Of a DNA stretch of 20,377 nucleotides, positions 14,301 to 20,377 are shown one piece after another. A program made the position numbers and the translations under genes. Location: the IMG/VR virus record IMGVR_UViG_3300028414_001175, positions 1-20,377 of that record; one strand, 5' to 3'. Each line of letters begins with the position of its first letter. The stretch's first letter is position 1. Below the pieces are notes generated by a model. That model saw nothing but the letters and a program-made list of their open reading frames with translations. It was not told the origin of the DNA and did not search any database. Source of the DNA: a virus.

Positions 14301-14542
14301 CACTAGTAACAGAAATTACAACTACTGCCACAGATGATGCATACACACTAGCAGATGGTGTTGTAGGACAAGTAAAAATAATTGCAATGGTTGGCGATGC
14401 CGGTGACGCTATACTTACTCCGACTACGTTTGCAAATGGAACTGATATTACATTTGAAGATGTAAATGATAACATAACATTATTATTCACATCAAATGGT
14501 TGGTTGAGCACTGCAAACCAGGGTAACCCCGTTATAGCATAA
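11390..14542 (+). CDS. Large modular fiber-like virion protein (1050 aa)
   Basis: AGGA (11377-11380) precedes the ATG by nine bases. The N-terminus (MANRFPLVLDTTDGNKIKEL) differs from the module used by the neighbouring fibers, so attachment may differ. Four GSVFGDDS-type modules start at residues 203, 502, 785 and 929. Other parts: a segment at about 380-420 (GDLTITGDTTEIETTNTAI), a head-repeat array at about 536-630, and the SIVINATG block shared with the previous protein. The C-terminal 100 residues (TDDAYTLADGVVGQVKIIAM, then LTPTTF and ITFEDVNDNITLLF) form a beta-rich terminal domain I associate with marine phage fibers, though I cannot give it a formal name. No catalytic motif, signal peptide or membrane segment is visible. 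Likely a fiber or spike component; its exact place in the virion is unknown. Confidence 0.82.
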   Translation: MANRFPLVLDTTDGNKIKELPDSDNLDLRTNSIVNVQDITSLGTIDATVIKVNGQKLVAQAFADLTDTPSSFIGSPNYFVKVKADGTGLEYRPLSDLGNIEIDTITVDTSIVPSTTNVGNVGTEALKFNEIVATTLKGNLVSYNEEIVFDASTGKVSYASLQGAPQFLSEFSDDVGYLQTADLNAQIAGLFDEGVPFESDIKGSVFGDDSTVIVDGVAGKIRGDIEFTSAGSITGASNIVISAATTVDLGNTKVTGDIYPDTADTRSVGTTTNPFGEGHFDTMTSQTVVTNTLNYGTGLGIAEMTAATDLEITAGNRVKINGNVPFRLSEVSSTNLPAIAAENGDLIYNSTTNRVVMYQNGAWKDVNGNVEATAGTSNFNDVVIAGDLTITGDTTEIETTNTAITDNVIVLNKGETAAGVTLGTSGIEVERGTEANKTFVWDEATDKWTLGIETLVAATFEGNVTGSITGDTAGTHTGPVVGDVTGNAAGAHTGTFDGDMTGSVYADDSGILVDGVNAKIIGDIETASLRTSEDKIALGENTGVTNQAYGGIAIGPYAGTTDQDSQAVAVGTSAGRERQGAQATALGRYAGQNDQGVSAVAIGNRAGRESQGADAIAIGQLAGETNQATNSIVINATGVAVENTTVSSLVIKPVRDAVGTTVMMYNNANGEVTHTATPGTLAANIDQATVNIGATTATAINIGNSGSTTTIDGTVSFSTALVANNITADDSIQITTAVGANNGITLNPQGTDTSVNITADALRLFGTPVTDNIKAVGGLEGDLTGSVFGDDSAMLVNGLDSKLVGDIDSVNIHGQAFKADTIVNNTGTTLDLTAAGFLNIIGGNTDAGVSNIQMDKQGINHIELKTEPGNPTDPTDYARVAINAGTNEGDVRIGTPTSTRNQVVEVYNATVYGTLVGTIQGSIVGDVKGSIVADDSTVIIDGVAGKVLGPISKIVGDVQQISGPGEISLDTLVTEITTTATDDAYTLADGVVGQVKIIAMVGDAGDAILTPTTFANGTDITFEDVNDNITLLFTSNGWLSTANQGNPVIA
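11996..14242 (+). repeat. GSVFGDDS module, copies 3 to 6
   Basis: Copies lie at 11996-12064, 12893-12961, 13742-13810 and 14174-14242. They keep the frame GS(V/I)xxDDSxxxV(D/N)G, then K and G(D/P)I, while the intervening sequence differs. The first and last of these share DGVAGK, so they are closer to each other than to the middle pair. Confidence 0.8.
12995..13279 (+). repeat. YadA-like head repeat array in the second fiber
   Basis: About six 48-nt units (IALGENTG, AIGPYAG, AVGTSAG, ALGRYAG, AIGNRAG, AIGQLAG), followed directly by SIVINATG as in the previous gene. There is no insert here. The array plus the following block is clearly paralogous to 10913 onward. Confidence 0.85.
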
Positions 14543-14545
14543 ATA
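14537..14545 (+). promoter_or_regulatory. T4-like late promoter (GCATAAATA)
   Basis: CATAAATA matches the T4 late core in seven of eight bases and ends 23 nt before the ATG at 14569. It overlaps the stop codon of the upstream fiber gene. It probably drives the protease gene and the gene at 18004. Confidence 0.65.
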
Positions 14546-14568
14546 TATAAAACATTAGGAAATGACAA

Positions 14569-17500
14569 ATGAGTGAAAAAGAATATATTGTAAGTTTAAA
14601 CAAAGGTGTAAACTACGAAGCGTTCAATCAAGAAATGATTGCTTCCACAGGAGGCGGTGATATTCCTGGACGCTCAGTTGACGTTGCTAATGCAAGACCT
14701 TTGTCACAGCGTAATACGCACTATATGTTAACTAACGAAGAAGCAGCAAAACTAAGTAGTGATACTAGAGTTTTAGCAGTTGAATTGCGTCCTGATTTAC
14801 GTGATGACATTGATTTAGTACGTACTGCAACACAAACAGGCGACTTTACAAAAACTACACTAGACTACGGTAATTTTGTTAACTGGGGTCTACGCAGGAT
14901 GAACGAAGTATCAAATCCATATACTGGTCCTAATGTTACAGGTGGATATGATTATACTTTAGACGGAACTGGTGTAGATATTGTTATTCAAGATAGTGGC
15001 GTCCAAGTAGACCATCCTGAATTTTATGATTATAACGGTACAAGTCGTGTACAACAAATTAACTGGTACACCGAAAGCGGACTAGCAGGTTCTCAAAGTG
15101 TTGACCACTATAGAGATTATGACGGTCACGGAACACACGTTGCAGGTATTGCATCCGGCTTAACATACGGTTGGGCTAAAGGTGCAAGAATTTATGCTGT
15201 AAAAGTATCAGGACTAGAAGGATCAAGTGACAGCGGCACAGGTATTCCTGTTTCAGATTGTTTTGATGTTATCAAAGGCTGGCATGCAAATAAGCCAGTT
15301 GATCCGGCTACAGGACAAAAACGTCCAACTATTGTTAATATGAGTTGGGGCTACGGCGGATACTTTACCGGTATTTCAGGAGGATCATATAGAGGTACAA
15401 GTTTTTCAGGAGCAGCAAGACGTCCAGACTACGGAATGGTAGGTTCATTTACAGGAATTGGTTATAGATATGTATCTAGAGTTGCTTCTGTTGACGTTGA
15501 TGTGCAAGAATTAATTGATGCTGGAGTACACGTTGTTATTGCAGCTGGCAATTCAAGACAAAAAATTGATGTTGACGGAGGTCTTGATTACGATAACTAT
15601 TTTACTAGAACATCAACTGGCACTACAGAATACTATTATAATAGAGGCGGCTCGCCGTTTTCAACACAAGCACATATTGTTGGTAATATCGATACTGATA
15701 TCAATTCAAATGGATTAGAGCAAAAAGCAGAGAGTTCTGAAACAGGTCCAGGTGTTACTGTATACGCTCCCGGTACAAACGTTATGAGTTCTACCAGCAC
15801 TATTAATAGGTGGGGGTCCGGTGACGGTCCTTATCCTGGAAATAGTAGCTTTACTATAACTAATATCAGTGGAACTAGTATGGCAAGTCCACAAGTTGCA
15901 GGATTATTGGCGTTATATACACAACTTAATCCGTCTGCAACTCCAGAGCAAGGATTAGCGTTTATTAATACAAGTTCAGGAAGTGATAAAATTTATACAA
16001 CGGGACTTGATAACGACTATACAGATTCAAGAAGTATTCTAAGTGGTAACAATAGATTTGCTTTTAATAAATTTAATAGTGCAACGCAAATGACTATTGG
16101 TCAAACAACTGAAACAACAGAACTTGTTCCGGCAACATACGCACTAACAGTTGATAGTAATACAGTTAACGAATCTGGTACATTTACAGTAACTCTAACA
16201 ACAACAAATGTTGCAACTGGAACATCAATACCTTATACAATTAGTGGAGTAACAAGTGAAGATATTGCCGACGAGCAATTGTCTGGAATATTTACAATAA
16301 GCAATAATACAGCTTCAAAAACTTATACTGTTACAGCAGATGAAACTACTGAAGGTACAGAAACATTTGAACTTTCTTTAACTAATATTAGTGAAAGTGT
16401 AAGTGTTACATTTAACGACACAAGTACAACTCCGGTAGCAAGTTATACATTGGATGTAGGCGGTGTAGCTAGTATTAACGAAGGATCAAATTTAACTGTT
16501 ACACTAACAACAGTAAATGTTACTGATGATACATTAGTACCTTATACGATTAGCGGTACAGGAATCACAACAGCTGATATCGGCGGTAACGCACTAACCG
16601 GTGACTTTACTGTTATTAACAATACTGCAACACTCATCCTTCCAATTACGTCAGATGCTACTACTGAAGGTTTAGAGGCGATGACTATCGGACTAAACAA
16701 TGGTGAAAGCTCAGTTAGTGTAAATATTAATGATACAAGTGTAGCAGGTGCAGTATCTTATACATTAACAAGTAATGTAACTAATGTTGACGAAGGCGGA
16801 AGTGCAACGGTTACATTAACAACAACAAATATTGATGACGCAACTTCTATACCATATACAATTACTGGTGTTGATTCGGCTGATATTAGTGGAGAAAGTT
16901 TAACAGGCAACTTTACTGTTACTAACAATACCGCAAATCTTATACTTACACTTGCAGAAGACTCTGTAACTGAAGGCGCTGAGACATTAGTTGTTACACT
17001 AAACAATGGTCAATCTAATGTTAGTATTACAATTAATGATACAAGCACAGCAGCAGCTCCAACGTTTGCGTTGTCAGGTGATGTTAGTGCAGTCAACGAA
17101 GGCGGCACAGTTTCAATTACGTTAACTACTACAGCAACAGATGATGCGACAACTGTACCATATACAATTACTGGTATTGACGCAAACGATTTAACAGCAG
17201 GAAGTATTACAGGCGACTTTACTATTACGTCAAATACAGATACATTGGTGTTTACATTTGCTGAAGACGTTGCAACCGAAGGCACAGAAACTATGAATCT
17301 TGCATTAGATAACGGACAAGATAATATTAGTATTACCGTTAACGATACAAGTATTGCGCCTGCTGCTACATATGCATTAGCAAATAGTGCAAACACTGTT
17401 AATGAAGGCGACTCGTTGACTATTACATTAACAACAGAAAACGTAGATGATGGTACATCTGTACCATATACAATCTCTGGCGTACTTCCAGCTGATATTG

Positions 17501-17991
17501 ATGATAATTTATTAACAGGTAACTTCACAGTTAATAGTGACACTGCGTCACTAGTATTACCAATTACAGCTGACCAAACAACAGAAGGTTCAGAAACATT
17601 ACAATTAGCATTAGACAATGGTGAAGCTACAACAACTGTTACTATTAATGATACTAGCACAACACCTGCAGCAGATTATACAATTACTGTTACAGCAAGC
17701 AGTTCAAGTGATTATACACTAAGTGGAACTGATAGAGGTGGTGCAGTAAATGGAACTGACCCAGGATTAAACTTCAATAATGGCGATATTGTTGACTTTA
17801 ATGTTAATGCTAGTGGACACCCGTTTTGGATTAAGACTGCTGCTGTTACAGGCACAGGAAGTCAAGCAACTGGCGTAACTAATGGCGGTACACAAAATGG
17901 TACGGTTAGATGGATAGTTGGCAGTACTGGTACATTCTATTACATCTGTCAATACCACGGTTCAATGGTTGGCACAATTACAGTTTCATAA
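14569..17991 (+). CDS. Subtilisin-like protease fused to Calx-beta repeats and a cupredoxin-like domain (1140 aa)
   Basis: Residues 1 to about 80 resemble an I9-type prosegment (EYIVSLNKG, then VLAVELRPD). The S8 peptidase core spans about 125-505 with a complete triad: D142 (QDSGVQVDHP), H187 (DGHGTHVAGI) and S437 (SGTSMASPQVAG), plus the oxyanion Asn N328 (AAGNS). Residues about 522-1033 hold five Calx-beta-like repeats, each with a (V/I)(N/D)E motif near its start and ending in NDTS (616, 721, 823, 925, 1027). The C-terminal 105 residues look like a cupredoxin: H1084 and C1127-x2-H1130-x2-M1133, the ligand spacing of amicyanin-type blue copper sites. There is no signal peptide or membrane anchor, so secretion would be by release at lysis or by being part of the virion. 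AGGA (14557-14560) is a possible ribosome site. Possible roles are attack on host surface proteins or processing of fibers; neither is shown by the sequence. Confidence 0.9.
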   Translation: MSEKEYIVSLNKGVNYEAFNQEMIASTGGGDIPGRSVDVANARPLSQRNTHYMLTNEEAAKLSSDTRVLAVELRPDLRDDIDLVRTATQTGDFTKTTLDYGNFVNWGLRRMNEVSNPYTGPNVTGGYDYTLDGTGVDIVIQDSGVQVDHPEFYDYNGTSRVQQINWYTESGLAGSQSVDHYRDYDGHGTHVAGIASGLTYGWAKGARIYAVKVSGLEGSSDSGTGIPVSDCFDVIKGWHANKPVDPATGQKRPTIVNMSWGYGGYFTGISGGSYRGTSFSGAARRPDYGMVGSFTGIGYRYVSRVASVDVDVQELIDAGVHVVIAAGNSRQKIDVDGGLDYDNYFTRTSTGTTEYYYNRGGSPFSTQAHIVGNIDTDINSNGLEQKAESSETGPGVTVYAPGTNVMSSTSTINRWGSGDGPYPGNSSFTITNISGTSMASPQVAGLLALYTQLNPSATPEQGLAFINTSSGSDKIYTTGLDNDYTDSRSILSGNNRFAFNKFNSATQMTIGQTTETTELVPATYALTVDSNTVNESGTFTVTLTTTNVATGTSIPYTISGVTSEDIADEQLSGIFTISNNTASKTYTVTADETTEGTETFELSLTNISESVSVTFNDTSTTPVASYTLDVGGVASINEGSNLTVTLTTVNVTDDTLVPYTISGTGITTADIGGNALTGDFTVINNTATLILPITSDATTEGLEAMTIGLNNGESSVSVNINDTSVAGAVSYTLTSNVTNVDEGGSATVTLTTTNIDDATSIPYTITGVDSADISGESLTGNFTVTNNTANLILTLAEDSVTEGAETLVVTLNNGQSNVSITINDTSTAAAPTFALSGDVSAVNEGGTVSITLTTTATDDATTVPYTITGIDANDLTAGSITGDFTITSNTDTLVFTFAEDVATEGTETMNLALDNGQDNISITVNDTSIAPAATYALANSANTVNEGDSLTITLTTENVDDGTSVPYTISGVLPADIDDNLLTGNFTVNSDTASLVLPITADQTTEGSETLQLALDNGEATTTVTINDTSTTPAADYTITVTASSSSDYTLSGTDRGGAVNGTDPGLNFNNGDIVDFNVNASGHPFWIKTAAVTGTGSQATGVTNGGTQNGTVRWIVGSTGTFYYICQYHGSMVGTITVS
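16132..17667 (+). repeat. Five Calx-beta-like repeats, period about 306 nt
   Basis: The NDTS motif that ends each unit is encoded at 16414, 16729, 17035, 17341 and 17647, so the last four units are exactly 102 codons apart and the first interval is 105. Shared marks are TVTLTTTN, (I/V)PYTI(S/T)G, GxFT, and TEGxE(T/A) followed by LxNG(Q/E). Such beta-sandwich repeats usually act as stalks or Ca-binding adhesion domains. Confidence 0.85.
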
Positions 17992-18003
17992 TAGGAAAAA
18001 AGA

Positions 18004-18858
18004 ATGGCAATACAATTAATCAATATTGGTAATATCGCAAATGACGGCACTGGTGACGATTTAAGAGAAGCATTTATTAAAACAAATGCTAACTTTGAAG
18101 AATTAGACTTACGTGATGATGAGAAAACAACTGCCACTAATTTAGGCGATAGTGGTCAAGGATTATTTGTACAACGTCTAAATTATGATCTACAGTTTAA
18201 AAAAATAGTAGGTGGTGCTGGATTAACGTTAAGTGCTACTGATAACAATATTACTATTAGTAATGATAAAGTGTACGATCTTACCCAAACTCCTGTATCA
18301 GACGATAATTATGTTACAAAGCAATATGACTTTGAAGATGCTAGAATACTTTATAATAATGTTTATAATACATTAGAAGACTTGCCAAATGCAAGTACAT
18401 ATCACGGATTATTTGTACACGTACATAGCACAGGCGGCGCATATTACAGCCATGGAGGTGCTTGGGTAGAGCTTGCACTTAAATCAGATATTCTAGAAAT
18501 ATCAGAAGATGCAACTCCACAACTCGGCGGCGACTTAGACGGCGGTGGATATGACATAGTAAATATTAATGAAATTACTGCCACTGGGCCTATTACAGCA
18601 CCACAATTTAAAGGACCGCTCGTAGGTTCTACTGTAGGATTTCATGAAGGCGATGTTAGAGGAAATTTGTATGGTAACGTTAGAGGTGTAGATGTAGAAG
18701 CATTGTATAACCAATACTTTGCACCTGGAACTGGAGACTTCGGCGGCCTTGACTCTATAGCAAATAACGCACTTGAATTTATAATTTTTAATTCTGATGT
18801 TGATTTTGGCACATTAACAGCTCCTGCAGCCACAAGTCTAGACGGTGGCGCTTTATAA
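18004..18858 (+). CDS. Virion-type protein with the shared fiber N-terminal module (284 aa)
   Basis: The N-terminus (INIGNIANDGTGDDLREAF, then NANFEEL) matches the modules of the proteins at 848 and 9770. The middle has YVTKQYDFEDARI and a compact segment YHGLFVHVHSTGGAYYSHGG, which is His/Tyr/Gly-rich, followed by TPQLGGDLDGGGYDIVNI, a phrase I associate with phage fiber and collar proteins. The C-terminal part has GDVRGNLYGNVRG, reminiscent of the GNVTGNVTG spacers. Near the C-terminus a stretch reads NALEFIIFNSDVDFGTL. It starts 12 nt after the protease stop with AGGA (17993-17996) before the ATG, and has no late-promoter motif of its own, so it is probably cotranscribed with the protease. 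It could be a short adaptor or fiber anchored at the same site as the two larger fibers; that is inference. Confidence 0.75.
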   Translation: MAIQLINIGNIANDGTGDDLREAFIKTNANFEELDLRDDEKTTATNLGDSGQGLFVQRLNYDLQFKKIVGGAGLTLSATDNNITISNDKVYDLTQTPVSDDNYVTKQYDFEDARILYNNVYNTLEDLPNASTYHGLFVHVHSTGGAYYSHGGAWVELALKSDILEISEDATPQLGGDLDGGGYDIVNINEITATGPITAPQFKGPLVGSTVGFHEGDVRGNLYGNVRGVDVEALYNQYFAPGTGDFGGLDSIANNALEFIIFNSDVDFGTLTAPAATSLDGGAL

Positions 18859-18891
18859 ACTTCCGATAAATACTTAATATTAAGGAAGTTT
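18857..18891 (+). promoter_or_regulatory. Hairpin sequestering a ribosome site, with a late promoter in its loop
   Basis: AAACTTCC (18857-18864) and GGAAGTTT (18884-18891) form a perfect 8-bp inverted repeat with a 19-nt loop. The right arm covers most of the AAGGAAG ribosome site of the gene at 18897. The late-promoter core GATAAATA fills the start of the loop, so a transcript begun there (about 18878-18880) would lack the left arm. It is followed by TTAATTAAT rather than a T-run, so it is not a convincing terminator. Confidence 0.55.
18864..18872 (+). promoter_or_regulatory. T4-like late promoter (CGATAAATA)
   Basis: Third exact copy of the nine-base motif, ending 24 nt before the ATG at 18897. 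Confidence 0.7.
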
Positions 18892-18896
18892 AATTA

Positions 18897-20377
18897 ATGT
18901 CTAAATTATGGAATATACCAACAGGTACTAGGTACCGTGTACTAGTCGAACGTAGTGCAGTAAACATACTACTTCCGCTTTCGTCTGTTGCTAACATAGA
19001 AGTTGAACAAATAGGCGGCGACTTACCTTCCGGTACTCGTTTAGAAGGTAATTACTTAACAGGTACTGTTTATGAAGTTGCATATGACACTACGTTTACA
19101 TCAGTATTTAGAGCGTCAACAGACGATGAATGGCAAGACTGTACAATAGAGTTTGTTGTTACCGGACCTGATGATCCACAATGGACAACTGTACCAGGAT
19201 TATTAAATGTAGGATCAAATGACGCACTTTTTATCTTAGACAGTGAAATAATAGATTATCAATTAACAGCAACAGACACCGATCTAAGCGCAGGCGACGA
19301 ATTAACATATTTCATTGCTGACGGTGACGGCGTACTCCCTCCAGGAATCACATTATCCGAAGACGGCAAACTTACAGGTACTACAGAACCTCTTCTTAGT
19401 CTAGACAAACGATACGTGGGTGGAGGATATGATATGTCTCCGTTTGCAGGATTGCCAATGGATTATGCTGCACTAAGTTCAAACGGGTATGCTAGTTTTT
19501 ATTATGACACAGTTGACTACGGTTATAATGAGCCTACTTCTAATCCACGTAAATTAAATCGTTATTATCCATTTGCTGTTACAGTAACAGACGGAGAAAA
19601 CTTTGTAAGACGCGAGTTCAAAATATACCTAGTAGGTGATGATTACTTAAAAGCAGACAACACATTAATGCAGTCTGCTACAGGTATATTTACTGCTGAC
19701 GTAACAAATGTAAGAACACCAACTTGGATTACTCCAAGAGATTTAGGTTTTAAACGTGCAGCCAATTATACTACGTTATACTTAGACATTATAGATAATT
19801 GGACACTAGAAGGCGTTGTAGTTTACACTCTTGACGATGTTAACGATGACGGATCACCAAGTGAACTTCCGCCAGGCATGGTACTTGATAGTCAAAATGG
19901 AGAAATTGCCGGGCGTATACCATATCAGCCAGCTATTACACAAAATTATAAATTCTCAGTAAAAGCAACACGTTTGACTACAGATTTAGAAACTGTATCA
20001 ATTTTTGGTAATTATTACGAAGATGTATTATTAGGAAATAATAATATAAAAATCTATAAAATAGACCTAACAGGTGACTTAGATGGCGTAAACGATTTAT
20101 TTGAATTAGTTAATAGAAACATACTGTTAGGTAATAGGCAATACAAAGTTACAAACGTAGATGATCGAAATCGAGATTATGATGTAATTTACTTCGATGA
20201 CACCCTTGCACCTAGTATTAATTTAATATTAAGTAGAACTGCAACAACAGGCACTGACTATATGTTTGTAAGCAGATTAAATGAAACAGAAAAACAAAAG
20301 TATGCTGGTAGAACCCTTAAATTTAGCGAAACTGAAAAATATAAGATAAGCACAATTACTCCGTATATTGAATGGGA
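18897..20377 (+). CDS. Virion-type protein with Ig/cadherin-like repeats (partial, runs off the window)
   Basis: The ATG follows AAGGAAG (18882-18888). The frame is open for 493 codons to the right edge, so the C-terminus is missing. It begins MSKLWNIPTGTRYRVLVERS. Around residues 115-160 is a dystroglycan/cadherin-like or putative-Ig (He_PIG type) unit: QLTATDTD, then LPPGITLSEDGKLTGT. A second one appears near 324 (LPPGMVLDSQNGEIAGRIPY, then YKFSVKA). Between them are Tyr/Asp-rich stretches (ASFYYDTVDYGYNEP). No signal peptide or catalytic motif is visible. Such repeats are common in adhesive surface and tail-fiber proteins, so a fiber or baseplate-decorating protein is likely. Its late promoter and hairpin suggest that expression is restricted to late infection. 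Confidence 0.8.
   Translation, partial: MSKLWNIPTGTRYRVLVERSAVNILLPLSSVANIEVEQIGGDLPSGTRLEGNYLTGTVYEVAYDTTFTSVFRASTDDEWQDCTIEFVVTGPDDPQWTTVPGLLNVGSNDALFILDSEIIDYQLTATDTDLSAGDELTYFIADGDGVLPPGITLSEDGKLTGTTEPLLSLDKRYVGGGYDMSPFAGLPMDYAALSSNGYASFYYDTVDYGYNEPTSNPRKLNRYYPFAVTVTDGENFVRREFKIYLVGDDYLKADNTLMQSATGIFTADVTNVRTPTWITPRDLGFKRAANYTTLYLDIIDNWTLEGVVVYTLDDVNDDGSPSELPPGMVLDSQNGEIAGRIPYQPAITQNYKFSVKATRLTTDLETVSIFGNYYEDVLLGNNNIKIYKIDLTGDLDGVNDLFELVNRNILLGNRQYKVTNVDDRNRDYDVIYFDDTLAPSINLILSRTATTGTDYMFVSRLNETEKQKYAGRTLKFSETEKYKISTITPYIEW

Noticed and set aside
15515-15718. Plus-strand frame inside the protease gene
   Set aside because: It lies wholly within the catalytic domain in another frame, has no ribosome site and gives no recognisable protein.
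819-18833. Many open frames of 60-216 codons on the minus strand, opposite the large genes
   Set aside because: They are shadows of low-complexity Thr/Val/Ala-rich coding sequence; they lack ribosome sites and sensible protein composition, and overlap strong plus-strand genes entirely.
18857-18896. Hairpin as a rho-independent terminator for the 18004 gene
   Set aside because: The stem is A/T-rich and followed by TTAATTAAT rather than a run of T; its overlap with the ribosome site explains it better.
1-20377. tRNA genes, integrase or transposon ends
   Set aside because: No cloverleaf, no terminal inverted repeats and no recombinase motifs were seen on either strand.

Overview
The window looks like part of the structural (tail/baseplate fiber) block of a marine T4-like myophage. 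The DNA is AT-rich and tightly packed: gaps are at most a few tens of bases, and no stretch over 300 bases lacks a gene. Several very large, repeat-built fiber-type proteins use sequence modules I associate with marine T4-like phages of cyanobacteria and SAR11-like bacteria (GSVFGDDS repeats, AIAIG head repeats, KCxRD modules, a YADLAENY C-terminal domain). The four ATAAATA motifs I found all lie 21-24 nt before start codons, which fits T4-type late promoters. Host and taxon are inference; nothing here fixes them.

Left edge (1-471): the tail end of a probable upstream gene, then a 23-codon gene whose product closely resembles PqqA, the precursor peptide of the redox cofactor PQQ. It converges, one base apart, with a small zinc-ribbon gene on the minus strand. 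A late-promoter motif lies in the divergent gap before the next gene.

First late unit (472-11341): an A-type Fe-S carrier (IscA/SufA/ErpA family), a giant 2930-residue fiber/adhesin-like protein, an overlooked 49-codon ORF overlapping both neighbours, and a 523-residue fiber-like protein with YadA-like head repeats. Spacing is -20 to +1 nt, so translation is probably coupled.

Second unit (11390-14542): a 1050-residue fiber-like protein sharing modules with its upstream neighbour. Third unit (14569-18858): a 1140-residue subtilisin-like protease with an I9-like prosegment, five Calx-beta-like repeats of about 102 residues and a C-terminal blue-copper (cupredoxin)-like domain, followed by a 284-residue protein with the same N-terminal module as two of the fibers. 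Fourth unit (18897 to the edge): a truncated virion-type protein with Ig/cadherin-like repeats, whose ribosome binding site lies in a hairpin that encloses its own late promoter.

Together the plus-strand genes from 848 onward probably build the host-contact apparatus of the virion. The PqqA-like peptide and the Fe-S carrier are likely host-derived auxiliary genes. The most unusual items are the phage-borne pqqA, the protease/Calx-beta/cupredoxin fusion, and the hairpin-plus-late-promoter switch at 18857-18891.
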